From: Mycogone perniciosa
Lineage: Eukaryota; Ascomycota; Sordariomycetes; Hypocreales; Hypocreaceae
Assembly (NCBI GenBank): GCA_025331125.1
Contig: JAOALB010000113.1
Coordinates: 62,001-126,000, forward strand
DNA: 64,000 bases
Direction of reading: 5' to 3'
This document shows positions 1-10,077 of the stretch, piece by piece; within the stretch, counting starts at the first letter, position 1, and each line of letters begins with the position of its first letter. The position numbers and the translations under genes were made by a program. The notes beneath the pieces were generated by a model that ran no database searches, had not been told where the DNA came from, and worked only from the letters and a program-made list of their open reading frames with translations.

Positions 1-722
1 GCATTCTCGTAGTTGTCATCGAGATCCGTCACAACCTGAAAGTCGACAGGATGAACCTTGGGGAACGCATGCAGAAAGACATCGCGAAAAATGCCACTGA
101 GCCACCATTGATCTTGGTCCTCGAGATAGCTTCCGTCGCATCTCTGATAGACTTCAACCGCCAAGGCATTGTTTGATCCAGTTTTGACGAGCTCTGTCAC
201 GTCAAACTCGCTGGGATTCCGGGATCCTTGCGAATACCCGACCTCTGTCCCATTCACCCAAACCTTGAAAGCAGCATCTACACCCTCAAAGCGCAAACGA
301 ATCTGGTGTTCGGCAAATGAGTCCTTCACAACGAAGTTTGTCACATACCTCCCGCATTCATTCTCCTGGTATGGGACATGAGGAGGATCGACTGGCCATG
401 GGTAAATAACGTTCGTGTATTGGGGCCCTTTTCCATATCCTTGTAGTTGCCACATTCCGGGAACCGTAATGTCAGAGAAGCCTGATGTGTCATGATCTGG
501 CTTGTAGAAATCCTGAGGTCCCTCAAAGGGGGACTTGGACAAAGAGAACTTCCATACGCCTGACAGGCATTGTGCCTTGGCCTTTGTCACATCCCGGGTA
601 AGGGCCTCCGCCTCGGTGCCATAAAGATAGAAGTGACTTCTTGGAGGAAGAGTATTGCGATGAATGACATTAATATTGCTCCAGTCGGGCAGGGATTCGG
701 GAAAGACGTGAGCGTCAGACAT
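1..722 (-). CDS. Beta-galactosidase, glycoside hydrolase family 2 (5' part, cut by window edge)
   Basis: The reverse strand is open from an ATG at 722 to the window edge, about 240 codons, and the rest of the gene lies outside. The protein starts MSDAHVFPESLPDWSN and has the GH2 sugar-binding (jelly-roll) domain. Hallmarks are GMWQLQGYGKGPQYTNV near residue 80, the stretch FEGVDAAFKVWVNG near 140, and GSYLEDQDQWWLSGIFRDV near 200, which is typical of LacZ-type enzymes. Known enzymes of this family hydrolyse terminal beta-galactosides. There is no signal peptide, so an intracellular enzyme is likely. The catalytic glutamates lie in the missing part. No intron is seen in the visible part. Confidence 0.9.
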   Translation of the reverse strand, partial: MSDAHVFPESLPDWSNINVIHRNTLPPRSHFYLYGTEAEALTRDVTKAKAQCLSGVWKFSLSKSPFEGPQDFYKPDHDTSGFSDITVPGMWQLQGYGKGPQYTNVIYPWPVDPPHVPYQENECGRYVTNFVVKDSFAEHQIRLRFEGVDAAFKVWVNGTEVGYSQGSRNPSEFDVTELVKTGSNNALAVEVYQRCDGSYLEDQDQWWLSGIFRDVFLHAFPKVHPVDFQVVTDLDDNYEN

Positions 723-1683
723 GGCGGCGGACCACGCGTGTAAGCAGAGACAAATTAGGCGGTGATATAGCCGCAAATCTCGCTAGTATCAATATTTCTG
801 GAAGGACAAAAACTGAAGGATTCTTATTGAAAAGTATATGTTCTGGTTCAGTCAAGTTAATTCAAGGATGAAGTGAGGAGATGGAAGTCGGGGAAGGCTG
901 AGGGGTAAGTAAGCACATGTGGTATGCAGGATCTAGTCAGCACCAAATTCCCCCACCAAACTATTACCTCACTACGGAGTATATTAAACGAACTTGGAAT
1001 TGCATTGTTATTCACTATCACTTTTGTGGAAACGGGCCGTGATGGTAATTTTGGTAGCTGCACAGGGTACAGAGTGTATAGTTTGCGTGGTGGATTAAAA
1101 TCCTACCCTATCAACGCCGTCTATCTTGACTACCTCGGAATAGGGTGAACAGAGACAATGGGATCGTGAAGATGACCCATCAGAGGTAAGCAGCGAGTTA
1201 ACATCTTGAGGTGCAAAGCGCATGAAAGAAGTGTCATGCTATTAACGCGTACAAGATGGCTGGGATTGAAGAAGATGTAGACCTCTCACCCGCCAACCAT
1301 AGTCTCAACTTATCAGACCAACAAGCGTAAAAGCCTTCCTGACAAGAACAGTCGAAAAAACTGCAAACTCGAAAATCAAATCCGACGTATTTGTGACAGA
1401 ACGTGTTTCTTTGTGTGCCATGTGTTGAGTAGACTGATGCTTTGCGCATTGTTCTCCAGTCGAAATTTCCTTTACTTCGGCGTATCCATTGTGTGTCCAG
1501 CCCGTTGTCTATAACCTCATCCCAGCAGTCATGTGTGCCAGCATCTGCTTTGACAGGGAGGTAAATGAAAGAATCCACCTGGGAAATGAGAGTTGGTGCC
1601 TCTGTATTGCTTCGGGTCTCCATTTGTCCTGCGTTTGCAGTTCATCTTCTTTTTCGTTACGTTGGTTTTGTTCCTCTCGTCTC
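723..1683. other. Intergenic, no supported gene
   Basis: This lies between the GH2 promoter and the end of the Myb-like gene. It holds one copy of the dispersed motif TACGGAGTA (973-981). A 129-codon reverse reading frame at 1234-1623 has no recognisable domain and is not called. Confidence 0.4.
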
Positions 1684-1920
1684 TCACTGATCTCTTGGCC
1701 GATGGCGGCAATATATTTGCCTGATGGCCAGCATTGTTCGATCGCTGAATATTCGCTGTTGATGTAATGTTAGAATGAAAGCACCCTCCTCGCCCCATTT
1801 CAAATAAAGAGAACGACTTACTCTGATTTCTGACCAGCTCGTGCCGCTGGCCCGAAGTTCCAGCAGCCGGGCAATCTCTTCGGCAGTCCAACGCCTCAAC
1901 ATACTTGGCCTACTTTGGAA
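1684..1920 (-). CDS. Small Myb/SANT-like DNA-binding protein, two or more exons
   Basis: Two reverse-strand exons can be spliced, 1822-1920 and 1684-1755, around a 66-nt intron (1756-1821, GTAAGT...CAG). From the ATG at 1902 they give a 50-residue protein beginning MLRRWTAEEIARLLELRAS. The pattern RWTAEE, LLELRASGTSWSEI and RIFSDRTMLAIRQIY spans the intron and matches the short fungal Myb-like (SANT) three-helix domain, with tryptophans at both expected places. A further upstream exon is likely. The frame continues in phase through a 64-nt intron (1921-1984, containing TACTAAC) into an open stretch at 1985 to about 2140 that is basic and Pro/Ser-rich, but no start codon is visible there. Family members are putative transcription regulators; the target is unknown. 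The true start and whether the gene is functional are uncertain. Confidence 0.5.
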   Translation of the reverse strand, partial: FQSRPSMLRRWTAEEIARLLELRASGTSWSEIRVSRSLYLKWGEEGAFILTLHQQRIFSDRTMLAIRQIYCRHRPRDQ

Positions 1921-2140
1921 CTTTGGGGGTAATAAGTTAGTATACCCAAATGCTTGAATAATGTCACGTCATTGAAAGACTTACTTCATTTGAGGGGCCA
2001 GATGTCTGGGATCCATCCGCATTTGGTCTCGATGTTGGAAGGGGGGTCCTGCCAGCCGCAAGGGCCTTACGAACCCACGGCTTCTGCTCGGCTTGTTTCT
2101 GCCATGTTTCCCTGATACCGAAGTATTGGTCAAAAGTTGA

Positions 2141-2849
2141 TCGTTGAGTTGAAGCCCATAGGGAATGATGCGTTAAGATTGAAGAAGTGAATTCCAGGTT
2201 CGTGGCATATTGCGAACAACCGGTGAATCATCTCTTCTAGTGCCGATATGTATAGAGTAGAGCCGTACAAGCATGCGGCGACATAGGTGGCCCGGGAATG
2301 TATGAGGAATGGGTTGCCTGTTGCTTACCGACTAGAATACCAAATATCTCTTTAGATGTATGGGGTGAATCGTTTTTGGATCAGAAGGGAATGGTAAGCC
2401 AGATAGATAGGACGTGTAGATCAAGTCCAGTAGGTAGATGTGAGGTTAAGCAGTAGGTAGCGGATGAAGGCGAGTAGACGAGAGATCAAGGCGCATAGGT
2501 CTAATATCAAGTCCGCAGTGAGATGTTATGGCGGTGCGAGAGATAAGTGAGTAGGTAACGTGCCAGCAAGTGGATGACAGGTGAAGAAGTAATGGAGAAG
2601 GAAAGGAAGATGCGAGAGGGAATGGGTTGTTTATATAAACAGTAACCTGAGGTTCAAAGTGGAAATGGGACGAGAACAATGGGCAGTTTCTATTGTGTTC
2701 ACCTAGGCAACGAACGACCCAAGTGAATGAAGGTCAGAAATTTCATCTATTGTATTTCTGAAAGACTATGGTCTCAATAGGTAGGAGTTGAACAGCTGGT
2801 ACCAGGCGGCAGCTGCCAGCGGTTCAAAGAACAAAACATAGAAATGCGA
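2141..2849. other. Intergenic, no supported gene
   Basis: No coherent reading frame, RNA gene or repeat is visible. Base composition is ordinary and becomes AT-rich towards 2850. Confidence 0.35.
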
Positions 2850-3586
2850 TCAATTGTTCTTTCAAAATGTTTTATTTAATTTAAAAGCTCTACTATTGAC
2901 GATTTGAACAGTTGGAGATACAGTAGAAGCTGAAGAAAATTGGAAATACCCCTATAGTATTAAGAACCTACAGAGGATAGAATCTGATGCAGTATTACCT
3001 GGATTTCCAGCTATTATTAGAGATTTATTGCTCATAGAAATATACTAAATTTAACTATTATGTACCTTAATAGTAATATCTAAGGAATCCTTTGATTAAA
3101 AGTTGAGTAATACGATTACAACAGATCAAAATTGCTACTGGAACATATATTCTATACGCGCATACAGAAATTTTACTAGCTTTCAATTCCGAATCTTTCA
3201 CAACACCTTTAATTACAACAACACCAATTTTATATATTGTAATGGATTTCCATTTAGACCTATCATTTACTTAATATAGTAATACCGCAAATAACTCTAA
3301 GCTGCTCAGTTCCTTTGATTTTAGAGTGATGCTATACATACAGATAGAAATTACTATTCATACAGATGGCTCATGCGCCACCAAAAATCTCTAATAGTAG
3401 CAGCAGCAGAGATAGAGTTAATAGTATTATTATACAACAGATACATTAGTCAGCCTAAAGATGGTATATAGACTGAAGACTTGATATCTAATGTGTTAAA
3501 AGTGGGTGGTCCCGGGAAGAGAGTGATAGAGTCTAGAGCGCAGTGAGCATGAAGGAGGCGAGCAGGCAGTGGCTGTATTAATCTCT

Positions 3587-3612
3587 GCCCTTTCTTCTTA
3601 AGAGGAAAGGGC
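3587..3612. repeat. 26-bp near-perfect palindrome
   Basis: The sequence begins GCCCTTTC and ends GAAAGGGC around a central CTTAAG. Only the positions flanking the core are mismatched. It lies inside the relic element and could be an element terminus or a cruciform-forming site. Confidence 0.6.
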
Positions 3613-3911
3613 CTCATGCTCCAAAAGTCGGCTTCCTTCCTCCGTGACCTCTCCTTAGTGCGGGCATTCTTCCTCGCAGTCCCTCATGATACGGCGTTGC
3701 TTTAGTAGTCCTCCGGCTGGCTCTTGATAAAAGTGTTGTTGTAGCTACCTCTGGGTGCAGTATTTCAGTTATGGCGTAAGGGGCTGCGGGGAGATTTTCA
3801 CGGGCAGTACATAGGCCATCTGTGCGAATAGTAATTTCTATTTGTGTGAATAGCACTACTCAAAAAATAAAGGGCACCGAAGGCCGCTGTTATTATAATA
3901 TAGAAAATTGT

Positions 3912-3949
3912 GTTATGGCTATAGGTTATGGTTATAGGTTATGGTTAGG
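3912..3949. repeat. 13-bp tandem repeat, three copies
   Basis: The unit GTTATGGTTATAG occurs at 3912-3924 (one C for T), 3925-3937 and 3938-3949 (ending in TTAGG). It lies at the right margin of the AT-rich relic. Confidence 0.8.
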
Positions 3950-4110
3950 CCACATGACAAAAGAGATAATAGCCAAACACGAATAATACGATAAAATGAC
4001 AAAACTATAATAAAGCCCAGTGTTTGTTTTTTAGAGGGTATATCTTATTTAGAAGTTTCAACTCCATAACTTGAATTTATTTGCTACCAGAACTGAAAGC
4101 AGCCAAAGCC

Positions 4111-4596
4111 ATGACCACTCAAGCACAAGTGATTTTTGCACCAGCACGACCAGTGCTGGACTCAAACATACCGAAATCTATCTTCCTCGCAGGAACCACC
4201 AGTCTTACAGGAGAACCCGACTGGAGACAAAAGCTCACCTCGGCTATCGCGGACTATCCTATTGCCATCTTCAACCCGAAGCGTGATGACTGGGACTCCA
4301 CTTGGAGAGAGAACTTTTCTGACAGCCGATGGGTAGAGCAAGTGGAATGGGAGCTCGACATGCAGGAAAAGGCAGATTTCGTCGTCATCTTCTTTCACGG
4401 CGTCAGTCCAGCCCCGATCAGTATGTTGGAATTCGGTTTGTGTGCTCGTTCTGGCAAGGCCATTGTAGGCGCTTTGGAGGGGTATTCGAAGAGGGGCAAT
4501 GTGGAAGCAGTTTCCAGGAGATACAAGGCCAAGTTTGTGGTGTCTGAGGAGGAATTAAAAGACGCTGTGATTGAGAGATTGAAAGAGGAGCTGTAA
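4111..4596 (+). CDS. Nucleoside 2-deoxyribosyltransferase-like protein
   Basis: This is a single-exon gene of 161 residues. The frame is open further upstream, but the first ATG is at 4111 (MTTQAQVIF). The fold signature is IFLAGTTS near residue 25, a loop FNPKRDDWDSTW near 62, and VEWELDMQEKADFVVIFF near 80-98. The strand-loop segment SPAPISMLEFGL carries the glutamate expected to be catalytic, followed by a second Rossmann-like strand (GKAIVGAL). This is the pattern of the nucleoside 2-deoxyribosyltransferase-like family (Nuc_deoxyri_tr2). Characterised relatives cleave or exchange the N-glycosidic bond of nucleosides. The substrate of this eukaryotic branch is not known to me. The gene stands alone beside the AT-rich relic. 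Confidence 0.8.
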   Translation: MTTQAQVIFAPARPVLDSNIPKSIFLAGTTSLTGEPDWRQKLTSAIADYPIAIFNPKRDDWDSTWRENFSDSRWVEQVEWELDMQEKADFVVIFFHGVSPAPISMLEFGLCARSGKAIVGALEGYSKRGNVEAVSRRYKAKFVVSEEELKDAVIERLKEEL

Positions 4597-4929
4597 ATTC
4601 TGAGCGACTGAAATCCGGAACATTAATTCATAGACTGTCTGTACAGTTTCCCAATGTTCTACCATGTAGTTACGAAGTATCCATGTAGTGTATACAACTC
4701 TCTCTCCAGCCACAACTGAGGTGCTGTTAATGTTGCCCCACATCCCACAAATGTGGCGGGGTTGATCTGCGTCCAAGCAACGGGGAGCTTCTATCCTTCT
4801 ATCCGCGATTTTCCTTCACCTTTGTCCAATACCCTCTGCAGTCATCCATCCACTTCTTTATCTTCTTTTTGGTGTAATTAATACATCTATTTTGCTTGCT
4901 TTTCTTAGTATCTACGGAAGTAGCTCAGC
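4597..4929. other. Intergenic between two forward genes
   Basis: This is the 3' region of the deoxyribosyltransferase-like gene and the promoter and leader of the RGG protein. No specific element is recognised. Confidence 0.4.
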
Positions 4930-6177
4930 ATGGACGATCAGTTCTGCGGCCGGACAGACGACGATCTCTTCTACGATGATTTTGAGCCTGTCGAGTCCGA
5001 GGCCATTCTTATAGACGAACCTCATGTCCAGCCTGAGCCTGAGCCCGAGGCTGCGCCAGAACCTGCGAGGCAACCTGCACCAGAACCTGTGCCAGCTTCG
5101 CAGGTGAATCAACCTGTTTCAGCTCCAAAGCCTTCACCAGCACCTGGTTCTTCAACGACGAGCAAACCCCTCCAAGCCGCCAAAGGCCTCGCCCACTCTC
5201 GCTACGCCGATAAACCCTCGCCAAAGCCATCGCCCGCTCCCGCTCCCGCTCCAGTTATAGTTCCAGCTTCGGCTCCAGCTCCAGCTTCCACTACCTCCAA
5301 CCAATCCGCCAAACCTCCTCCCAATGCGCCCACAGCCCCCAAGCAAAAACCTCCTCGCGATGGCTCGTCGCAAAACACCGCTGTCGGCACTGACGCGCGA
5401 CTCCAGTCCGGCGCCAACCCGCGACACAAGCTGACAGAGGCGGAACTCAGCGCCAAGATGGAGAAGATGAAACTTCTGTCCGCGGAGAAAACACGCAAGT
5501 TTGAAAAGGCTGAGATGGATGAGAAGCAACACGCAGAGGCATATGCGCGGGGCATGGAGGAGGCGCGCAAGCGCAGGGCAGAGGAAGCGGAGAGGAGGAA
5601 GCGCGGAGAGGAGGATAGGCGTAAGTTGGAGGATGAGCGTGCCAAGAACCGTGAGAGGAAGCTCAAGGCGATGAATATGAAGGACGGTGGTTGGGATGAG
5701 GGCAAGGAGGCTATGGCTGAGGAGGAGGCCAGGAGGGGCTTTCGCGGTGCCAATGGTGGAATCAGGGGAGTCAAGAGTCGTGGAGGATTAGGAGGAAGTC
5801 GGTTCTCAAGAGATGGAGAAACGCCGGATGTAGATCGGTTCCTGGATGATCGATACCGAAACCGAGGGCGAGGAGACCGTGGCCGTGGCGGCAGAGGAGG
5901 GCGGGGTGGAGGAGGACGAGGGGGTTACGATGGTCCAGCGGACGGCCCTAGCTCAACTCCAGCCAAGCAGGGGATTCCCGCAGCCGAAGACTTCCCTGCA
6001 CTTCCATCCGAGGGCGCGAAGAAGAAGACAGACTCGGCGGAGCAGACCGGCACGACCTCAAAACCGACAATGGCACAGGCGGTAGCGGCCCCTCCCCCGC
6101 CTCTGCCAGAACCGATAGTCGGCAAGTGGGACGATGAGATGGAGGCTCTTGATGCCATTAATCAAGGCCAATCATAG
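4930..6177 (+). CDS. RGG-box, coiled-coil, Pro/Ala-rich putative RNA-binding protein
   Basis: This is a single-exon, 415-residue protein. An acidic start (MDDQFCGRTDDDLFYDDFEP) is followed by a Pro/Ala/Glu low-complexity region (about 35-150). Next comes a long Lys/Glu/Arg coiled coil (about 170-260, with EEARKRRAEEAERRK), then an RGG/GRG tract (about 310-340, RGRGDRGRGGRGGRGG). A conserved-looking motif EDFPALPS near 360 and a C-terminal KWDDEMEALDAI follow. RGG boxes bind RNA or G-quadruplexes and are usual substrates of arginine methylation. The EDFPALP motif is common in fungal translation- and mRNA-associated proteins. No catalytic domain is seen. The role is inferred only from composition. 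Confidence 0.8.
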   Translation: MDDQFCGRTDDDLFYDDFEPVESEAILIDEPHVQPEPEPEAAPEPARQPAPEPVPASQVNQPVSAPKPSPAPGSSTTSKPLQAAKGLAHSRYADKPSPKPSPAPAPAPVIVPASAPAPASTTSNQSAKPPPNAPTAPKQKPPRDGSSQNTAVGTDARLQSGANPRHKLTEAELSAKMEKMKLLSAEKTRKFEKAEMDEKQHAEAYARGMEEARKRRAEEAERRKRGEEDRRKLEDERAKNRERKLKAMNMKDGGWDEGKEAMAEEEARRGFRGANGGIRGVKSRGGLGGSRFSRDGETPDVDRFLDDRYRNRGRGDRGRGGRGGRGGGGRGGYDGPADGPSSTPAKQGIPAAEDFPALPSEGAKKKTDSAEQTGTTSKPTMAQAVAAPPPPLPEPIVGKWDDEMEALDAINQGQS

Positions 6178-6593
6178 GGATGGACCTGAGGAAACAGGGG
6201 TATAGGGATGATATCTGCTTTATTCGGATAGGATAATTTCGTCAACCCAAAAACAAAACTGGCGACGGGCTGGCTATGTGAGGGAGGGAGGGGTTTGGTT
6301 TGGATACACAGCTTGATTCCCACAGTATCATTCAGTTAGGGAGCAGGGCGTCTGGCTGAGTAACGTGCTGCTTAGAGCGTAATGAATAGAATCTTGGCTC
6401 AAGCTGACACGATTCTGTCCTTGGGGACCGTCTTTCCGTGGCCCATAAAACTGAAGGGGCATTCACCCATGCTATCTAGTTTTCCCAGAATTCACTCCCG
6501 CCCTCATTGCCCTCAAATTAAACATTACCAGACGCCAGGTTGCCATGCAGAGAGGAATACTAGTACATAAAACGCCATATTTCCAAAGATATC
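6178..6593. other. Convergent 3' regions of the RGG gene and LUC7
   Basis: These are 3' untranslated regions and terminators of two convergent genes. No additional coding sequence is supported. Confidence 0.4.
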
Positions 6594-7478
6594 TTACCAC
6601 CCACCGCGGTAGCCTCTACCTCCCCTGCCTCCTCTGTATCCTCCAGGGCCCCTGGGACCCCTTGGGCCACCACCACCCGGTCCGTCGTCATCAATGGCCG
6701 GACGTGACCTGCCCTTCATCTCCTTGGGGAATGCATCATATGTCTTGCGCATCTGTGCATAGCCTAGGTGCATCTTGCCGTAAAAGTGATCCGCGAGTCG
6801 TCGGTCGTTGTCCAGTCTGCTAAGATACGCTCCGCACACGTCGCAGACCTGCAGCTTCTGATGGCCTGATGGGCCAGAGGTGTCCGAGAGAGCCTTGAGT
6901 TCCTTCTCGCGTTCGGCCTTTTGTTGGACAATTTGTCGGACGCGGAAGAGCTCGTCCTGCGCGCGCGAGACTTCGCCCATTGAACCGAGGATCTCGATCT
7001 CAAGCATGCCGTTATTAATGGAGGATGAGAGCTCGGAGATGGTCTTGAGCTACAGTGGGATGTAAACAAACACATGCTGGTGGGTGATTATCAATTAGAG
7101 CATTTTTCAAGGAGAACTTACCAAAGCATTGGTTTGCCGAATCTCGTCAGGCGTCTTCTCAAGTCGGCGCTGCGCAGCATCTATCCTGCGATTGCACTCG
7201 TCGATGTACTTTTGCAGATCCCGCATGTAATCGTACTCGAAGCCATATTTGTGCTTGTCGCGCTCAGACAGCGCCTCGTACTCCGCCTTGAGACCCTCGG
7301 CATGCACTTTGGAGCACGGTCCGATGTCTTGTTTCGTGTTGGTGAAGAGATCGTGGGGACATGTGCCGGCGATGTAGGATCGGCAGACTTTGGGGTCGTT
7401 GAGAGAGAGCTGAGCGGCGCGCGACGACGACGACGCGCCCATGAGCTGCTCTAGCAGCTTTCGCTGTTCGGCGGCCAT
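6594..7478 (-). CDS. LUC7: LUC7-family U1 snRNP splicing factor
   Basis: Two exons, 7122-7478 and 6594-7049, with a 72-nt intron (7050-7121, GTAAGT...TAG), encode 270 residues. The start MAAEQRKLLEQLMG is the conserved LUC7 N-terminus. The first zinc finger (CCCH type) begins CRSYIAGTCPHDLF and ends CSKVH. A coiled coil follows (about 75-165). The second C2H2 finger runs from CDVCGAYLS to HFYGKMH, followed by the conserved LGYAQMRK. The tail is RGG-rich. LUC7 is a U1 snRNP protein that helps 5' splice-site choice. The gene is divergent from GPI16 and convergent with the RGG gene. Confidence 0.95.
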
Positions 7479-7888
7479 GATGCGATGCTATTGGATATCG
7501 TGCGCCGGCTCTGAGGGTGCTGGTGAATTGTGTTCTGGTGTTTCCAGGCGGCTGATATTTTGTCCTGGAGTGCAATAGTAGAGGTTTCCCAAGGCTGTCT
7601 GCTGCACTGCACCTTTAGTGGACGCTGCCTCACCGCGGTGAGCCACTATAACCCGCCATTGGCCGCCAATTTTACAGTGGATTGTGGCGCATCCCCCTGC
7701 TTCTGCCGCCTCAGACCGCCTGCCAGGGTCAACCAAACCGTCCCCTGGCTAGCAAGTTCCACGTCGCCAATTCCCAGCAGCGCGTGTAAGTACCCTCGTA
7801 CCGATCTGCTGCCATCCGGTGAACAAGATCGAGACATGTGAACCTCGCCAGCGGCTGCGTCTTTTCGCCTTCTTCTTCTTCTCTCAAG
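7479..7888. promoter_or_regulatory. Shared divergent promoter of LUC7 and GPI16
   Basis: 410 bp separate the two opposite start codons. Pyrimidine-rich tracts (cttcttcttcttctc) lie just before the GPI16 start, as often seen in fungal leaders. No canonical TATA box is obvious, which suits two housekeeping genes. Confidence 0.5.
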
Positions 7889-9731
7889 ATGCGCCGACTC
7901 CTTTCATCGCTACTCCTGGTCGTCTCCAGCATCCTCGTCTCAGCGGCCGAGTACCATGAGCAGCTGAACCTACGGCCCCTCCCGCTATCAGCCCTCCTTG
8001 CGAGCTTCAACTTCAGGACCAACACGTCTATCGCAGACTTCGAGGCGCACAATTTCCGACTCTTTCCACGATCTCTGGGGCAGATTCTGCAGTATGCTGG
8101 CACACGAGAGCTTCACCTACGATTTACACTGGGGAGGTGGGATGCAGAGAGCTGGGGAGCACGCCCATGGGATGGCACGAGAGAGGGCGGCACAGGCGTA
8201 GAGTTGTGGGCATGGCTAGATGCTGAGACGGATGAAGAGGCCGATACGAAGTGGTTGACCTTGACCAATGCGCTTTCTGGTCTGTTCTGCGCCAGTCTGA
8301 ACTTTATCGATGAGACGAGAACGATTCGGCCAGCTGTATCCTTCCAGCCTGAGGGAGACCATCCGAACACGACCCTGGCTAATACCAGATTATTGCATGG
8401 AGTCTTGCCGCATGAGGTGGTTTGCACGGAGAACTTGACCCCATTCTTGAAGATGCTGCCATGCAAGGGCAAGGCTGGCATCGCAAGCCTACTAGACGGA
8501 CACAAGCTGTTCGATGCGTCCTACCAGAACATGGCGATAGATGTTCGACCGGTTTGTCCATCAGACGGCGAATGCGTCCTTCAGTTGGAGCAAACAGTCG
8601 ACATGGTCCTGGACATTGATCGATCCAAGCGACCTCATGGTAAGCCATCTACAATCCCCGCGCACCATCTAATCGAGCAATCAGGGGCTAACACAGGCTT
8701 GCTGTCAAGACAACCCTATTCCCAGACCTCCCCCAGGCCACGAGTTGATCTGTGATACTTCAAAGCCGTATCATTCTCACGACGTCTGTTTCCCCGCAGA
8801 TTATCTCCAGGGCCAAGACTGGACTCTATCACAGATCTTTGGGCGGAGCATGCAGGGCACTTGTCCTTTGACAGACTCCGATGTGCCCCCCGTCTGTATG
8901 CACGTTCCAGAATCGCGCGGTGTGTACTCTACAGAAGGTGCTCGCGAGATCAAGTATGAGGACAACAACTCGCTCCGATGCTACCACGTTCAACAGGAGA
9001 GTGAGTTCACCCTGGTCCTGACCAAACCTGAACTGCCGCTAGAGGGAGAAGCTGCCGTCCTTGACGTAGTGAAGCCCGAAACCCCAGTGCTATTCGCCGA
9101 GCGCAGCTTCACGGGCCACGGCCAAGAGCATGGCGGCGTCCAAGCCATCCTCACTAACCCCGGAGACGACGAGGTCGAATTCGTCTACATGGAGTCACTC
9201 CCCTGGTTCATGCGCATCTACCTCCACACCCTCTCAACACGCATTTCCACCACCTCTGCCTCCGCATCCTCTGCCGACATCATCAAGCAAATCTACTACC
9301 GCCCTGCCCTCGACCGCGCCAGAGGCACCCAACTTGAACTCCTCGTCCGCATCCCCCCTCGCTGCACCGTCTTCCTCACCTACGACTTTGAAAAGTCAAT
9401 CCTCCGATACACAGAGTACCCCCCGGACGCCAACCGCGGCTTCGACGTCGCCGCCGCCGTCATCACCACGCTCGAGCCCAAGGTCATGAGCATCCGCACC
9501 ACGAGTTTGTTGCTGTACCTCCCCACGCCGGACTTTAGCATGCCGTACAACGTCATTATTTTCACGTCGACGACCATTGCCCTGGCCTTTGGTGGGCTGT
9601 ATAACATCCTTGTGAGACGTCTGGTTGGTGCCAATGAGGCGCCTAGGGGTGCTCTCCAGGCCAAGGTGAAGAAGTTGGTGGAGCGGTTAGGAAAGAGGTC
9701 AACTGCTGGAGCAAAGGCTGAAGCGAAGTGA
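7889..9731 (+). CDS. GPI16: GPI transamidase subunit Gpi16 (PIG-T)
   Basis: Two exons, 7889-8639 and 8710-9731, encode 590 residues. The 70-nt intron (8640-8709) has a GTAAGC donor, a ctaac branch-like motif and a CAAG acceptor; other acceptors break the frame. The ATG at 7889 begins a signal peptide (MRRLLSSLLLVVSS). The lumenal domain shows LHLRFTLGRWD near 75, CTENLTPFLKMLPCKGKAGIASLL near 190, the proline-rich PIPRPPPGHELICDTSKP after the intron, and YHSHDVCFPADY. One transmembrane helix lies near the C-terminus (MPYNVIIFTSTTIALAFGG). Gpi16 is a membrane subunit of the ER transamidase that attaches GPI anchors. The PIR/GPI wall protein at 19.5 kb would be a client. Confidence 0.95.
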
Positions 9732-10077
9732 TATATTTGCAAGATATTTTCTACTGAGATCTAATAAAATAGTCAAGATGCAAGATATTCCATGGGCCAT
9801 GAGACCAACGGCGACGCGACCGAGCGGAGTTGCTATATTGCCTACGGAGTATAGCCGACTCGTATCTTCCTAGTCATATAAACCAATACACATCACAGTT
9901 CAACAGAGGTGAGAAATATGTTTCCAAAGTCCATGTACATTTTGCCACCAAGATATATACAAAAGAAGATAACTTTTCATATGTACTGGAATTCCACGCC
10001 CTTTCATCATTCACAGTCCTTTGTTATGTCATCCTACTGCGTTTCGGTCTTTTCAATCCTTTCTCTTTTTGAAGCAT
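9732..10077. other. Convergent 3' regions, no gene seen
   Basis: These are the terminator regions of GPI16 and the M36 protease. One TACGGAGTA motif copy lies at 9843-9851. Confidence 0.4.

Larger units (their letters stand above)
2850..4060. mobile_element. AT-rich, RIP-like relic of a transposable element
   Basis: This stretch is clearly richer in A+T than its flanks and has no intact gene. It contains an imperfect inverted pair. About 3331-3400 on the forward strand matches the reverse complement of about 3785-3860, sharing runs such as atagaaattactattc and acagatgg. The differences are largely CA/TA and CG/CA, as expected when one copy is mutated by RIP. Both arms translate as EITI(H/R)TDG(S/L)C, which resembles the start of RNase H-like domains of fungal retroelements; this family call is tentative. 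I cannot define element ends or target-site duplications. Confidence 0.5.

Noticed and set aside
1234..1623. 129-codon reverse frame downstream of the Myb-like gene
   Set aside because: No recognised motif and no clear splice link to the Myb exons. It may be chance or a 3' untranslated region.
5202..5774. 190-codon reverse frame across the RGG gene
   Set aside because: Antisense of a Pro/Ala- and Glu-rich region; low complexity explains the open frame.
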